Source: Lepus europaeus
Taxonomy: Eukaryota > Chordata > Mammalia > Lagomorpha > Leporidae
Length of the DNA stretch: 64,000 nucleotides
Direction: 5' to 3'
Assembly (NCBI RefSeq): GCF_033115175.1
Contig: NC_084831.1
Coordinates: 80,175,502-80,239,501 of the forward strand
The first letter of the stretch is position 1, and every line of letters begins with the position of its first letter. Positions 46,201 through 60,300 of this stretch are shown here, piece after piece. The notes under the pieces were generated by a model. That model did no database searches. It had not been told where the DNA came from and saw only the letters and a program-made list of their open reading frames with translations. A program made the position numbers and the translations under genes.

Positions 46201-46770
46201 CAAGTTATTTAATACTGTATTGTTCCTTTGATCTTTCTTTCTTTTAATTTTTCAAACAATTCCTCATGTAATCCACTAGTCTGATCAACAACTAAAATTG
46301 CCCCCAAAAAGGTTTCCTGAGCATTGAGGAATAAATTATTAAAATGCAAGCCACATCTTTTATTGACACAGATTAGTGAGTATATTAAAGGAAAGACACT
46401 GCAAAAATCAAATTCATTAATTGGCATTTAAATTAAGTGATACTAGTTTTACTGAAATTCTAGGAATTAATGTTTTTAAAAAAAGCATTGATTTAGAAAA
46501 CACATTACGAATCAAGTAAATTGATATAAAATAAATATCTGCTGGTCTATTTTATATTTTGAATAGATGGTTTACTCATGTATTATTTTATAATACCATG
46601 CATTGGTCACTTGGAAACTTGGTTCACTGAGTCAGCTGACTCTTCTAAATGCTGATACATTTCATTATATAAAGCAGTAATTTATATTAGTATCACCACC
46701 AGTCTCTCATCAGAAAAAATCTTTTAAGTATGGAATCCTATCATATTTGCAATGGCAGAAGCAAGTTTTC
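46201..46770. other. Intergenic, nothing recognised
   Basis: AT-rich; no gene or clear repeat. Confidence 0.4.
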
Positions 46771-47101
46771 TCTTTTTTTAAGATTTTTTATTTATTTATT
46801 TGACAGGTAGAGTTACAGACAGAGATAGGGACAGAGAGAAAGGTCTTCCATCCAATGGTTCACCCCCCAAATGGCCGCAACAGCCAGAGCTATGCCGATT
46901 CAAAGCCAGGAGCCAGGTGCCTCCTCCTGGTCTCCCATGTGGGTGCTGGGGCCCAAGCACTTGGCCCGTCCTCCACTGCCTTTCCAGGCCACAGCAGAGA
47001 GCTGGATTGAAAGAGGAGCAACCTGGACAAGAACTCGGCGACAATATGGGATACTGGCACCGCAGGCGGAGCATTAACCTAGTGTGCCATGGCGCCAGCC
47101 C
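46771..47101 (-). repeat. C-SINE, minus strand, with 15-bp target duplication
   Basis: CAGAAGCAAGTTTTC (46756-46770) and CAGAAGTAAGTTTTC (47102-47116) flank a complete copy ending in GCCATGGCGCCAGCCC. Confidence 0.92.
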
Positions 47102-47116
47102 CAGAAGTAAGTTTTC

Positions 47117-47570
47117 AAAGGTTCTATTTTTAAAAGCACAATTTTTTTTTCATGGCAACAGATACTGCTGGTTGTTTTCCTCTAAGTGAGGAAAATATTT
47201 GAAAAAATATCTGCCAAATAGTTAAGTCTTAATAACCACAGTTTGTTTTGTCAATAGTTTTTTCAAACAAAAGTGGGTCTTCATTCAGTTCATTCAGCTC
47301 ATCGTTTGCTCTAGTGATTTTCCTTAAGAAAACCATCAGACTTCACAAAACACATCACAAATAAAAAAAGATGTGTATACAAGGTTAAAGATTTAATAAA
47401 ATTAGGGTTATTATTAAGTGAAACACCCATTAGTCTTGACAGTGAAGAATTCAATAACTCTAAGTACTATGGTATAATGTCACAGCTTAGATTTGTGCTA
47501 TGGTGCTAGCAGTTCTGTCCACTACATGTTATCATCATCAAATGCCAACACACTAAAAAATACAAATAAG
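47117..47570. other. Intergenic, nothing recognised
   Basis: No gene or clear repeat. Confidence 0.4.
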
Positions 47571-47572
47571 GG

Positions 47573-47902
47573 TAAGCATTGTGATACAGCAGGTTAAGCC
47601 ACCATTTGGGAAGCCTACATGCCATATCACAGTGCTGGTTCAAGTCTCTGCTACTCTGCTTCCAATCCCTGTTAATGTGCCTTGGAAGCAGCTGATAATG
47701 ACTCAAGTTCTTGAGTTCCTGCCATACACATGGGAGACCCTCATGGAGTTCCTGTTCCTGACTTCAGCCTGGCCCAGTCCTAACTGTTGTGACCATTTAG
47801 GATTGAACCAGCAGATGGTAGATATTCTCTCTCTCTCTCTCTCTCGCTCTCGCTCTCTTTCTCTCTCTCTAGTAAATAAATAAATAAATAAATAAATAAA
47901 TC
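47573..47902 (+). repeat. C-SINE with (CT)n and (AAAT)n
   Basis: GGGTAAGCATTGTGATACAG head, a CT/CTCG tract at 47826-47870, then eight or so AAAT units. Confidence 0.87.
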
Positions 47903-48409
47903 TTTTTTAAAAATGCAAACAATTTCTTAGTATTACCATTACAATAAGTTTTGACCTTTCAGATCCTTTGAAGGGGTCTTGGAGACCTTCATGTATCTCC
48001 AAATTACACTTTGAGGACCATGAGTTTACACCACTTAGATTTACCCATATTAACAAGGTTAGCTTGAGATGTTAAATACAAAAATCATAATGATCATTTA
48101 CATAATTATCAAAGTTTTCTCTGAACTGAAATAACACTGAGTGTTGCAGGAAGAGCAACAGAAAATGAAAGTAATTACTAGTGTCCAGAATTCTCACTAG
48201 ATCATAGGTACTTGTGAAATAGGTAAGGTACACAAATTGATCAATTTTATATACTGCTGCCTAGCAGAGTGCCTAACACATTGCTAGTGTTCGTTCAATT
48301 CATTGGGTGATGAGTAAATAAGTGGCCAAATTTATAAATTAAAAGAATGAAGAAAATATTCACAAATGGAGGACATAAATACTGGTAATAAAAGAATAAC
48401 ATTCCAGGG
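47903..48409. other. Intergenic, nothing recognised
   Basis: No gene or clear repeat. Confidence 0.4.
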
Positions 48410-48715
48410 GCCGGTGCTATGGCATTGTAGGCTAAGTCTCTGCCTGCAGCCCTAGTATCCCATATCAGTGCCGGTTTGTGTCCCAGCTGTTCCTCTTCAG
48501 ATCTAGCTCTCTGCTTATGGCTTGGGAAAGTAGTAGAAGATGGCTCAAGTGCTTGGGCCCCTGCACCCATGTGGGAGACTCGGAGAAAGTTCCTGCCTCC
48601 TGGCTCAGACTGGATCAGCTCCAGCCATTGCAGTCCTTTAGGGAGTGAACCAGTGGATGGAAGACCCCTTTCTGTCTGTAACTCTACCTCTCAAATAAAA
48701 AATAAAATCTTAAAA
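48410..48715 (+). repeat. C-SINE, older class
   Basis: GGGGCCGGTGCTATGGCATT head to CCTCTCAAATAAAAAATAAAATC tail. Confidence 0.88.
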
Positions 48716-49714
48716 AAAACCACTCCAAAGGTGATGGTATAAAAGAAGCAAAGAAAAAAGAGCTACTAAAGAGAATTTTGAGGGAGTATCTACAAGGAAA
48801 TCAAGCTGCCAGTTCACTGTATCTTTGGTTCCAAGTTTATGTTATAGCTAATTTCGGCATTATCTCTACAGGAAATAACTATGACATTTAAGGATGACTG
48901 CCTTGGAGCATGAGTAGGTGTGGAGACTTATATTGTCTCATAAATCTCTGAATCATATGGACCATATCAATGGGTGAGCTCTAAACATTTCCGTCTTTGA
49001 AGTTCATGTTTCAAAGAATGATATTTGCTTTTAATTCATTTTTGATTAGCTGAAATATAGTGTCATCAGAAGTACCAAAAATGAATAATTAAATTCTGAA
49101 AGACTTGTATTGTACTTAACTTTTCCAAAGGCAAAGAAGAAAATCCCATTCTTCAGTTTAAAATTGAAACAAGATAGAAGTTATACTGAATCATACAACT
49201 CAGTTATAGCCATTCACATTCTCCTGAATCTTCTGTTGACATCTAATCTATAAAAGAAGTAAGGAGAAACTACTTTCAAATAATTTTCAAGGTTGGTGCT
49301 CACTGGCCATCTTTTTGAAAAGTCCTATGGATTAAATAAGCTTTTAAAGCATAGGCTCTAAAACTAGATGGCCTGATTTTAAATGCTCCTTTATGAAAGT
49401 ATACTCTAGGGCAGATTAATTAACTTCTCCATGCCTCTGTTTTCTGCAGACTGGCCTGCCCCTAAACACTTTATGACTTCTTCATCACATAGGAACTATG
49501 CCCCAACTTTTAGTTCCTTGGCATTAAAAGTAATTCTCTCTCCTAGAACTTTTCTTACTCTTCTTGTGTTTTAACTTTTTTTATTCTAATCTGAGCAACA
49601 AATCTTCATGTTCAGGAGGCAGTGCCCATGTTTTTCTCACTTCTGTATGCTTTGGGACTGGTACATAGAAGCACTCATTTTTTTTTCATGTGAATTAGAA
49701 GAAATAAGGAAAAT
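48716..49714. other. Intergenic, nothing recognised
   Basis: No gene; weak pyrimidine-rich L2-like feel at about 49470-49600. Confidence 0.35.
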
Positions 49715-49865
49715 CAAAGAATCAACATTTATTGAGGGCCTTACCACATACCAGTACTTAAAATAGATGGTTTTACACGTTATTACATTTAACTTTCCAG
49801 TCATTTTCTAAACAGGTATTAACATGCAATTAAGAAAATTAAGGTTAAGAGAGGTTAAATTTAGG
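49715..49865 (+). repeat. MIR (ancient tRNA-derived SINE)
   Basis: CATTTATTGAGGGCCTTACC, CACGTTATTACATTTAACTTT, then a degraded form of the A-rich GAGAGGTTAAAT end, in MIR order. Confidence 0.7.
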
Positions 49866-50289
49866 GGGAAAAATTCTTCTCTCCAAGGAATTTACACTGT
49901 AGTAAGGAGATATTCTATACATAAGTAATAACATGTACTGCACGTATGATGTAAACACAGTGAGGCAAACATGTTCTCAAGAAAGAACTTGTTGACTTCT
50001 AGTCTGGATGATTTGGGAAGATTTTATGAGTGAGGCCACCCCTAATCTGACCAGCAAGGATAGGATACTGTCTGTAGATGGCGATTTCAAAGAACATTCT
50101 GGAAAGCTTACAGTTTCACTCTGATAGATGGCTCCTGCTGTACATGTTCTCAGGCAGGCTCAAGATTCCCCAGTTAAACCCTGGAAGACTATATTTAGAG
50201 TTCTATAAATAAAGCCAACAAATATATAGAGGTGAATTGGCAAAAATTTACAGCAAGCTCTCTAGTCAGAATATATAATGTTTTAAAAT

Positions 50290-50500
50290 AATGGATATTT
50301 TTGAGGGCTTATTATGGTGTCAGAATTCTTTATGAAGTGCTTTTAATAGGTTATCTCATTTAATTCTTCCAACATCTCATAATCCTTCTGATACCATGGA
50401 AAAGAAAGGAGGCCTAAAAAAGATCCTCAACTACAAATAAGAGTTACATGATTATTAAGCTATCCAGGTGAGAGACAGGTTTAGATTCCATGACTCCACA
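50290..50500 (+). repeat. MIR (ancient tRNA-derived SINE)
   Basis: GAGGGCTTATTATGGTGTCAG, GTTATCTCATTTAATTCTTCC, then ATGATTATTAAGCTATCCAGG and CAGGTTTAGATTCC match the MIR core order. Confidence 0.7.
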
Positions 50501-51060
50501 GGCAGCTCAGGATGCTATGGATACAACTATTTCAAGAAAAGGAACATTTGAGTTCAATCCAAAATGGAAATCTAAATTGAAGCACATTAAGTGTTCAAGT
50601 TACACAGAGACTTAAAACATTCAATGCTGTTTGAAAACTACTTAAGTAGAAATTACCAAAGATAATCAGTAGTAACATTTTCCCCTTGACCCATAGCTGT
50701 TCCAAAACCACCTAATTTAAATCACTTCCATCTAAACAAAAAATATAATCCTTTAATTCACTGCCACTCTCAAGGATTTTTCATCTGCTCTTTCCTGGTG
50801 GTTTTAATTTCAGTTCCTCTCCTTTCCATAATGTGCTTTTCTGCAAACAAATCTCAGGAGTTACATCTCTAATACCATTTGGTGGTGATGATGATGATGG
50901 TGATGGCCCCCTACCACTATGAATATGACTACACAAACAATCCATTAGAATGGCTCCATTCAATTAATGCCTTCACTGTCTCAAAAAGCATGATAAATAT
51001 GTTCACCATAATCCCCATTGCTATTTACCAACTAAATCTTTAGAATGAGTAAGATAAGGA
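50501..51060. other. Upstream region of CLCA3
   Basis: AT-rich; a (GATGAT)n run lies at 50886-50905. No gene or repeat is called. Confidence 0.45.
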
Positions 51061-51090
51061 AGTTCACCCAAAAAATTAGTTATTTGCTAC

Positions 51091-51107
51091 ATTATATTTA
51101 TGCAAAT
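51091..51107 (+). promoter_or_regulatory. CLCA3: Possible CLCA3 core promoter: TATA-like and octamer
   Basis: ATTATATTTA (51091-51100) overlaps a perfect octamer ATGCAAAT (51100-51107) about 90 bases before the start codon. That spacing would allow a short 5'UTR from about 51120. A non-coding first exon farther upstream is equally possible, because CCAAGCAG near 51168 could be a splice acceptor. Confidence 0.25.
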
Positions 51108-51195
51108 ATTTTGGTCTTGGTTCAAATTCCTGACTTAAGCAGATACATAAATACCTTCTTTTCATTTCCAAGCAGTTCATGTAGCAAGTGCAAAG

Positions 51196-51354
51196 ATGGA
51201 ATTCAGCCTGAACATTATTCTCTTTCTAGCCTTACATCTCGTGCCTGAGGTGCAAAGCTCAATGGTAAATTTGAATAACAATGGATATGATGGCATTGTC
51301 ATTGCAATTAATCCCAGTGTTCGAGAAGATGAAAAACTCATTCAAAACATAAAG
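51196..51354 (+). CDS. CLCA3: CLCA3 exon 1: start codon, signal peptide
   Basis: ATG at 51196 has A at -3 and G at +4, a good Kozak context. The 53 codons give a hydrophobic signal peptide ([15 protein letters not shown]) with a likely cut after residue 21 or 22, then the conserved [16 protein letters not shown]. Donor GTAAGG follows; phase 0. Confidence 0.93.
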
Positions 51355-54300
51355 GTAAGGGAAAATTTTATTATTTGCATATTTTCATTTCAGTAAGTAT
51401 TTTCAACACATGTTGCCCTAGGCTTATACACATGCACTCATACAGAGTTGCAACTTTCCAAAGTTACTCAGACAGTATTCATCATTTATGCAGTATTTAT
51501 CTAAAGATTTTGCATATTTTTATTATAATAATAAATAATAACATATAATATATTGTACTTAATAATATATAATAATTCCCCTAATGAATTACTAAAAGGG
51601 ACAACTACTAATATTTTTTTCAAATAGTTAACAGAAACATTTTAATGTAAATGGAAAAACATTATTAAATTTTATCTTTATAAAATTACTTTTATAACGT
51701 TTTACTTACCCACATTTAAGCCCTAGACATTCATTATCTGACATATTTTTTCAGTTGTTCATAATTTTTTAACTCTGAAAATTTTAAATTCTCCTGTATC
51801 TAGCTTAAAGAAAATATTACATTAAATTCTTTTTTTCATTCAAGAGGCAGAGAGGGAGAGCTCCCATCCATTGGTTCACTCTCAAAATGCCCAGGAGCTG
51901 AGAATCCAATCCACATTTATTTCTCCCTGTTTGATGGCAGGGATCCAATTACTTGAGACTTAACTTCTTGAGTTGACATGGGCTGCCTCCCAGGATATGC
52001 ATTAATAGAAAGATGAAATCAACGCTGAGCTGGGAATTGAACCCAGGCATTCTAACTGCTAGACTAAATGCTTGCCCCTACATATTTTTGAAGGTGAAAT
52101 TTTCTTAATTTTATTTGTATGTCACTTTAATATATACTATCTTTTTGATACATTATTCCTGTGAAGTGGTCAAAAGCAAAGATTACTATTTGTGTCATAT
52201 AAATGAGAGAAATTAAGTGATTTGAACTGTCTTACAATTAGTGGCAGCCAATCACACCTGGGTTTGTTTTTTTTTTCAATTTTTACTACTTGGTAAAACA
52301 TAGTTTTTTATGAACATACTCCATACGAGAAGATAACACCCACAACTATAATAACCTACCAAATATTAAACACAATTTCTTTAAATAACCCAATTATGAA
52401 AACATCTGTTTAATTCAAGAAGAAACATACCAAAAGGTTCCCAGTTTTAATCACCTATGTATCTCACTCAACACCCTCATTTCAACCTCCAACCCATCCA
52501 CAATGCTGAGTGTAGGTGCAGACAGGTAGAAACAAACACAGGGTTGAGTTTTGACATGAAAATGAATAGTTTACCTAATGTAAAGAAGTAGTAAAATTCA
52601 ACCTGTTTTTCAACTATTCCCCGCCAAACTGTTTTGGGAAATGGAACTCTGATTTACTTCTTCTGGTTTGTATATATATGTGTGTGTGTGTGCGTGTGTG
52701 TGTTTATGCCAATTTCACTGTGAAATTGTTACCACAAGGTAATTTTAATTTTGACAGGAAATGGTAACTGATGCATCTACTTACCTGTTTCAAGCTACCA
52801 AAAGAAGAGTTTTTTTCAGGAATGTACACATTTTAGTTCCAATAACCTGGAAATCAAAATCTGAGTACTTAATGCCAAAACAAGAATCATATGACCAGGT
52901 GGGCTATTTTATCTAACTCTTTATCTGCTCCCTACTTTTTTTAATCAGCACTTATGCTGTCTTGGTAATTATTAATCACTAATTTCATCATTAAATTAGT
53001 AATAGAACTCTTCTTAATGTACATGAAAAAGTCCTTGTTTCTAAAATCCCTTGTTTCTACTGCTCTTGGACTTTTTATTTGTTCTTCTGCTTTTAGGCAG
53101 ATGTCATAATCGCAAATCCTTCTCTGAAATATGCAGATGATCCTTATACACTGCAATATGGACAATGTGGAGACAAAGGACAATATATACATTTTACTCC
53201 AAACTTCTTATTGACTAATAACTTATCTGCTTATGGGCCCCGAGGTAAAGGTTATCTATTTTATACTTTTTCTCTTAATTCAAATGGGAAAAATATGTAA
53301 CACTGTGATTAGTTACAACTTAAAGACTTAAAACAATAGATATTAGTTAATACCTTTGCTTGTAAATATGTTAGTTATACTCAACCTAAGTATATCTTTC
53401 TGTACATGTTTAATAATGAATCACTTATTGGCACAAACCCATTTCAAATTTTTTGGACTAATGAAAAGCATTAATTTTTAAGAGTTCCTTAACTCAATTA
53501 AGTCAGTGAAATGGGGCAGAGAACTTAAAATATGAGGGAACTGTATTAAAATAATTTAACTATAAATTTACAAGTGGCAATGTTCTCTCATAGGCAGAGT
53601 ATTTGCCCATGAATGGGCCCACCTTCGGTGGGGAGTATTTGATGAGTATAATGTGGATCGGCCATTCTATAGTTCCACAAAGAATACTATTGAAGCAACA
53701 AGGTATGTATCAAAGAAATGTATTTTCAAAACTTTTTCACTTTCATACCTTTAATTTTCTGCACCAGGCACACAAAGGCTTTCTCAATTGGTTGGATGTT
53801 CATATAATTAATTGTGATATCCATCCTGGCCCCTGTGTATGTGTTTCATTAATTCTGGGGATTCCATCTTGGACTCAATGTCAATAAGGAAATAGGAATC
53901 ATTTCAGTACTCACAGAAACTGTACTAATATATGTTACTGACTGGAGAGAAAGAAAAAAAAATAGCCTAAATCCCAAGATATCAGAGCATTGGAGTTCAA
54001 TCCAGCCCACTTTTTCATTCTACTTGATCCATAACTTTTTAAGGCAAATAGATTTCATTCATGATAAATATATTTTACTTTTCATTTAATCTTTATCTTA
54101 AAGCAAAAAGTAGGTCTTATAAGGGTAAGTGAATAAACTTATTTTTTAAACAAATACAATTCTGGGAGTAGATATAAACTGGCTCTATTAATCAGTAGCT
54201 GAGATATTCAAACCTTTGAATTAAAAGTATCAGGCACATGGATTAAAGAATATTGAAGAACAATGGAAACAAAATTAGTAAATAAGGCTTTGAGGTAAAA

Positions 54301-57300
54301 AAAAAAAATGAATTACGTGGAACAGGGGTAATAAAAACATGCTTCTTCCCTCCTCCTTTGAGTTGTTTGCTTGATGTCCACTGAGCTGCCTCTAGTCTTT
54401 CACATAGACCCTCAGCCTCAGACACTCATTCCTCCCACCTTCACTTGTGCAACTCCTTCCTTACACAATGTCTGCTGATCCTTCAAGACTCAGTTCCAAC
54501 ATTCTTCCTCTAAATGCCTTTCCTCTCCCTGCATTTGAGAGTGCTCCCATAGCAACACGTGTGGCCATCGCTCACATTTACGTCACTGGGCGGTAACTGT
54601 CCATGCAATTTTATTTTCCTCATTTGACTTTAAGATCTTTGAGGACTGTGGTGTTTTTTTTTTTTAATCCCCATGCCATAAAATAAAAGCTAAACAAACA
54701 ATGTACCAAACAATAAACTTTGGGAAAATTAACGAGAAATGAATGAGTTTTCTTGTAGTCAGTTAGAGACATAGACCAGTAGAAACAAGTATCTAAAACA
54801 ACATTTACTGAGGTCTATTGAGCACCAGGTCTTTTAGTATGGTTAACTTTTTTTTTTTTTTTTGACAGGCAGAGTGGATAGTGAGAGAAAGAGACAGAGA
54901 GAAAGGTCTTCCTTTTTGCCGTTGGTTCACCCTCCAATGGCCGCTGCAGCCGGCATGTCGTGCTGATCCGAAGCCAGGAGCCAGGTGCTTCTCCTGGTCT
55001 CCCATGCGGGTGCAGGGCCCAAGGACTTGGGCCATCCTCCACTGCCTTCCCGGGCCATAGCAGAGAGCTGGCCTGGAAGAGGGGCAACCGGGACAGAATC
55101 CGGCGCCCCAACCGGGACTAGAACCTGGTGTGTCGGCGCCACAAGGTGGAGGATTAGCCTGTTAAGCCACGGCACCGGCCAAGTATGGTTAACTTTCAAG
55201 CTTATCCTAGAACTAAACCCCTTCAAGACATGACTCATCTCCCTTAATCTTTGCAAACACAAACAAATGTATTAAAGTGGATTAGGTTATGAAGGCTAAT
55301 ATTAACACAGAATGAGAGGATATCCTACATGTAAACAGAAACTGTAGAAGTCTCTACCCACATCCACCTCCCAGGGACTTGATACTTATCCTTGAATGCA
55401 TAAAAATTTCCATGCAGAATGTATTTTTATTTCTTCCTTCAGTCTAGCCCAATAGTTCTCAAAATGTAAATTATAAAATTCTGTAAATTCAAAACTGAAT
55501 ATACCACATATGGAAATTTTGGAGAATTTTAGGTATAATGTTGACTCTCCCCTATCCACTAAGATGTAATTTTTCTGTATCTCCTAACTCATTTAATCTT
55601 CATAGCACTCCTGTAAATTAAACTTATTATCTTCAGCTCAAAGTTGCAAAGGTAAGATATATATTCATCAAATTAGTGAACAATAAATGTTTAATAAATA
55701 GGACCTAACACATTGTTCTTATTGAAATTTATGGTGAATAGCAGTAGAATATTGTGCCTATTTCTTAAAAAAATGGAATTTTTGTTACATGATTTATAGC
55801 AGTGGTTACTGAGGAAAAGATTTTAGGATGTTGATCTTTGATAGTCTTCATATATAGTACCTGTAATCTAATTCTTCCATCATAGATGTTCCACCCAAAT
55901 TACTGGCCGTAAGGTGGTTTTCAAGGAATGCAAAGGAGGCAGCTGCATAACCAGGCCATGCAGATGGGACTCACAGACGGGTCTGTATGAAGCAAAATGC
56001 ACATTCATCCCAGACAAATCTCAGCTTGCAAAGGAATCCATTATGTTCATGCAAAATCTTGATTCTGTGAGTACTTTCTATTTCCAGTCACAAAAAAACC
56101 CATAGGGAAAAATAACTAGGAAAGCTGGATTTTTACTATGAAATTATGTGTACCACTAGAAAGGAAAAAAATTACTCATGCAATTATCTCCAGTCTGAAT
56201 CAGTATAAGTCTGGGGATTACCTCACCTCTTCTGATTAACATGGTTTTTTTCCCCCCTTCACATACAGCACAGTACTCTTCTCATTGAAGTCACATGAAT
56301 TCTTGGAATTCCTTTCCTCATTGACTTTGGTCTTGTGTCTAGAGCTACAACCTTACTTTTTATTCCTTCTAAGTGTTAATCATACTATTTTTCTAAAGTA
56401 CTTTATAAGGTAGCTTTAGAAAGGACTGACATTTTAGGTTTCCCATTATCTTCACACTAAAGCACATTAAGATATCTCAAAAATGGTAATTATGAAAACA
56501 CATATGGCTCTGTCTCCATAGACTAGACAAAAGGAAAAATGTTCACCATGATTAATGTGTATAATCAATTAAACAATAACGACATAATAAAGATTCAAAG
56601 CTAATGTTTGAGCCAAAAAGTTTTAAATGTATAGTTTAAAGGAAAGAAAGGTGTCTTGAATCAGGTTGACTTGATATCAAAATCCAACATGTTTTTCTAA
56701 GCTGTATCACTGGGAACAAACTGCTAAACCTCTAAATCTGAGATTTGGTTCTCTTATCTTTTAAAGGGAAATTAAAATATCTATGAAGAATCTTCAAAAA
56801 TTTCATGGAAAACACGTATTACAACACAACTATGGATAGATTTCAAAATTCTTTTACCAAAATACTTATCTTTCAATTTCATTTTCCATGAACTATTTAA
56901 AGCCCATTCATACTTCACATTTGCAATGTTTTTAGGTTTACAAGCAATATAAATGAAGTATTAGTATAATGCTTGAATCAAGATGAATATGAAATGAACT
57001 CTAAATTAAATTACTAATTTGTAAGATTTGTAAAGTATTTAGAAAATAACAGCTGTCTCTTTCTATGAACAATCCTAATTACTTTCTTTCCATTTAAAAT
57101 TTTTAAATATTTGATGGATAATTGTACATATTTATGGGATACAGTATGATATTTTCATATATTTATGTCTGTATAATGATGAAATCAAATTAATCAACAT
57201 ATCTTTCACCTCAAAAATGTATTCATTTTGTAATTTATCTCTCCCATCTAAATGTAATCTTAGACCTGTTAACTTTTCCTTACCTCCCCTATCCCTCTCT

Positions 57301-60300
57301 GCTTCCCAGCTGGTAACCACTGTTCTAGTCTACTTCCATGAGATCATTTTCATAGATTCCATATAAGAATGTGATCATGTGGCATTTGTCTTTCTGTGCC
57401 CAATTTATTTCACTTAATACAATGTCTCCAAGCTTATCCATGTGGCTACCAATGACTAGATTTCACTCCTTTTATAGCTGAATAATATTCCATTGCATAA
57501 ATATACCATATTTTCTTCATCCTTCATCCATGGATGGATACCTAGGTTGATCTTGCCTGTTGTAAACAGTGCTGAAATAAACATGGAAGCACAGACATCT
57601 ATCCAACATGTTGATTTCCTTTCCTTTGGATATATATCCAGTAGTGGGGTTGCTGGATCATATGGTAGTTCTATTTTTAGCTTTTTGAGGGACCACCATA
57701 TTTTTCCTATGCATAATGGCTGTATTAGTTAATTCCCATCAGCAGTACGTAAAATTTACCTTTACTCCACATCATCACCAACATTTGTCGGTTTTTTTGT
57801 TTTTTCCTTTGTCTTTCTGATAAAAGCCATTCTAAATGGAATGAGATAATATTCCACTGTAGTTTGAATTCCATTTCCCTGATAACTAGTAATTTGAGTA
57901 TTTTTTCATGTACCTGCTGACCAGCTGTATGTCTTCTTTTGAGAAATGCCTATCCATTTAACTTTTCCATTTTTAAATAACATTATTTGGATTGTTTTGT
58001 TATTGAGGTGTTTGGGTTCTTTATACATTCTGGGAATTGATCCCTTGTTGTGAATGCATAACATGCAAATATTTCCTCACATTCTCCATGTCGTGTCTTC
58101 ACTCTGTTGATTATTTCCTTTGCTGTGCAACCTAATCTTAATGCAAAACGCTAAAGTTATCTAATTAAGCTTTCTAAATATGTCTAAAATTTGAAAATAA
58201 GAAACAGAGTTATGAAAGACAAAATGAACATACTACCACTTTTTTTCATAAAGATTTATTTTATTTATTTGAAAGACAGAGTTACAGATAGAAGTAGAGC
58301 CAGAGAGAGAGAGAGAGAGAGGGAGGTCTTCCATCCACTGGTTCACTCCCCAGATGACCACAACAGCCAGAGCTGAGCTGATCAGAAGCCAGGATCCAGG
58401 ACCTTCTTCTGGGTCTCCCAACAGGAGTGCAGGGGCCCAAGGACTTGGGCCATCTTCTACTGCTTTCCCAGACCATAGCAGAGAGCTGTATCGGAAGTGA
58501 AGCAGCTGGGACTCAAATCAGCACCCATATGGGATGCCGGCACTACAGGCCAAGGCTTTAACCCGCTGCACCACAGTGCCGGCCCCCACACACTACCTCT
58601 AAATTTTCATATACACAATCATTGACAACAAATACTTCCAAAGGCAAAGATTTGTAAATGCCTATTGTTTCTGGTAAGATTCAAAATTATTTTGGTGACT
58701 AGGCCATTAATGATTAAAAGCTTAGTGAAAATATAGATTTGTTATTTTCTTCTAAAACTCTTAAGCTAATCCAAGTTAGATATTTAATTAAAAATCATTT
58801 TTCAGCCTGATAATGCTCTCTCTTGAATTATTTGACACAGGATTCAGGAAAGTTCACTTTAATCTCCTGAATCTGGATCAATAGAGGATAGCCAAGTAGT
58901 TTACCATCTAAATAGACATTAAATTATGTAACAAACAAGGATAATTGGAATGTATATCACTTGTTCCAAATTTTAAATTTCAAAAGCATTTAGCTATGAG
59001 GAAATAATTCATGCTCCTTAACTGGGACATAATAATAAAGAAGAAGATTATAGAGCTGAAATATAGATGGCAACTATTTAAGATATGGCTTAAAGATAGA
59101 GAATTTTAACCATATATCTTGTCCAAAATAACACTAACTTCTGATTATCATAAAGTAGATTAAATACTTTGCCTACCATCTGTCCTCAGAGCATAACCTC
59201 AGGCCCAGGAAAGATATGATATGAAATATTAAATATTCAATGTCATTATTTCATTTTCTAATGTCACTTCATTGGAGATAGAAATAATTAAAGATGAACT
59301 TTTCTTAAGGAACTCAGATGCAAGAAAAAGTATGTATAATATAAAGTGGGAAGAGGTACAGAGATATGCACCAAGTGCCATCACGGCAGTAACCACCTCC
59401 AACTGGAGGCCAGAAAATAGTTTCTTAAGAAATGAGTTTTGAGACAGGATTGAACAAAAAAAAAAAAAAAGAGTATGGATTTGCCAAAGCAGGAAGGGAA
59501 GAAGATTCTTTGAAAGAAAAAAAGGAAGGAAGGAAGAAACAAAGAAAGGGAAATTTACAAAGCATAGAGTACAGATAAGGCAAGCAGGCCATGCATGATG
59601 GCACTGCCCAAATTACTTGCATCATGGTTATTAAGGATTTTATTAGAACAACTTTCAGCAGATGACAGTAAAGGAACTTGAGAAATGGAGACCTTTATCT
59701 AATTTGCACATTTCCTTGGGTTAATGATCATACTAGTGGAAGTTTTTGGCATCTTCTTCTTTTTTTTTTTTTTTTAGTAGAAAAGTACCCTTTTATTGAG
59801 AGGTAAGACAAGTGTATTTACAATATTCAATTGTTAAGATTATATAATCTGACCTTGAGACTTTTTAAAGCAGCAGTATTTCAGGAATTATAATTTATAA
59901 GGGGGAAAAACATTCCAGATGTTTCTGTTACAGAAAATACATTTGAACAATGACAGAAACACTTAAGGCTAAGTAGTATTAGACCTTTTCCTCCATCTCT
60001 ATAGAAATAATCAATGTACATTTTTTTTTTGTCACAAAGACAGAAGGCTGATTTTAGAAAGGAAGAAACAATAGGATGGATGTATAGTGCTTTCTGTCGG
60101 AAGAATGTTTTTAAAATAGAGCCTCATCAAGGGTCCTGAATAAGAAATATACAGTCCTGCCAAGCAGTCCCAAACACACATTTGACTCATTTAAAACTGA
60201 AAACTGCTCCAGCCTCTTAATGGTGCTAAGGACTAAAAGATGATTAAATTATTTCTAGTCCAAGAATGCTTTCTGAAATAAGATTGTTGAAAGAGGGATC

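Larger units (their letters stand above)
51355..52757 (+). other. CLCA3: CLCA3 intron 1
   Basis: Bounded by GTAAGG and TTGACAG. It holds an old minus-strand C-SINE (about 51832-52080) and a TATG/TG microsatellite (52673-52705). No additional exon is seen. Confidence 0.85.

Noticed and set aside
53603..53887. 94-codon frame overlapping CLCA3 exon 4
   Set aside because: It is in a different phase from the real exon, which is fixed by [13 protein letters not shown] and by splice phases; the frame runs through the donor site.
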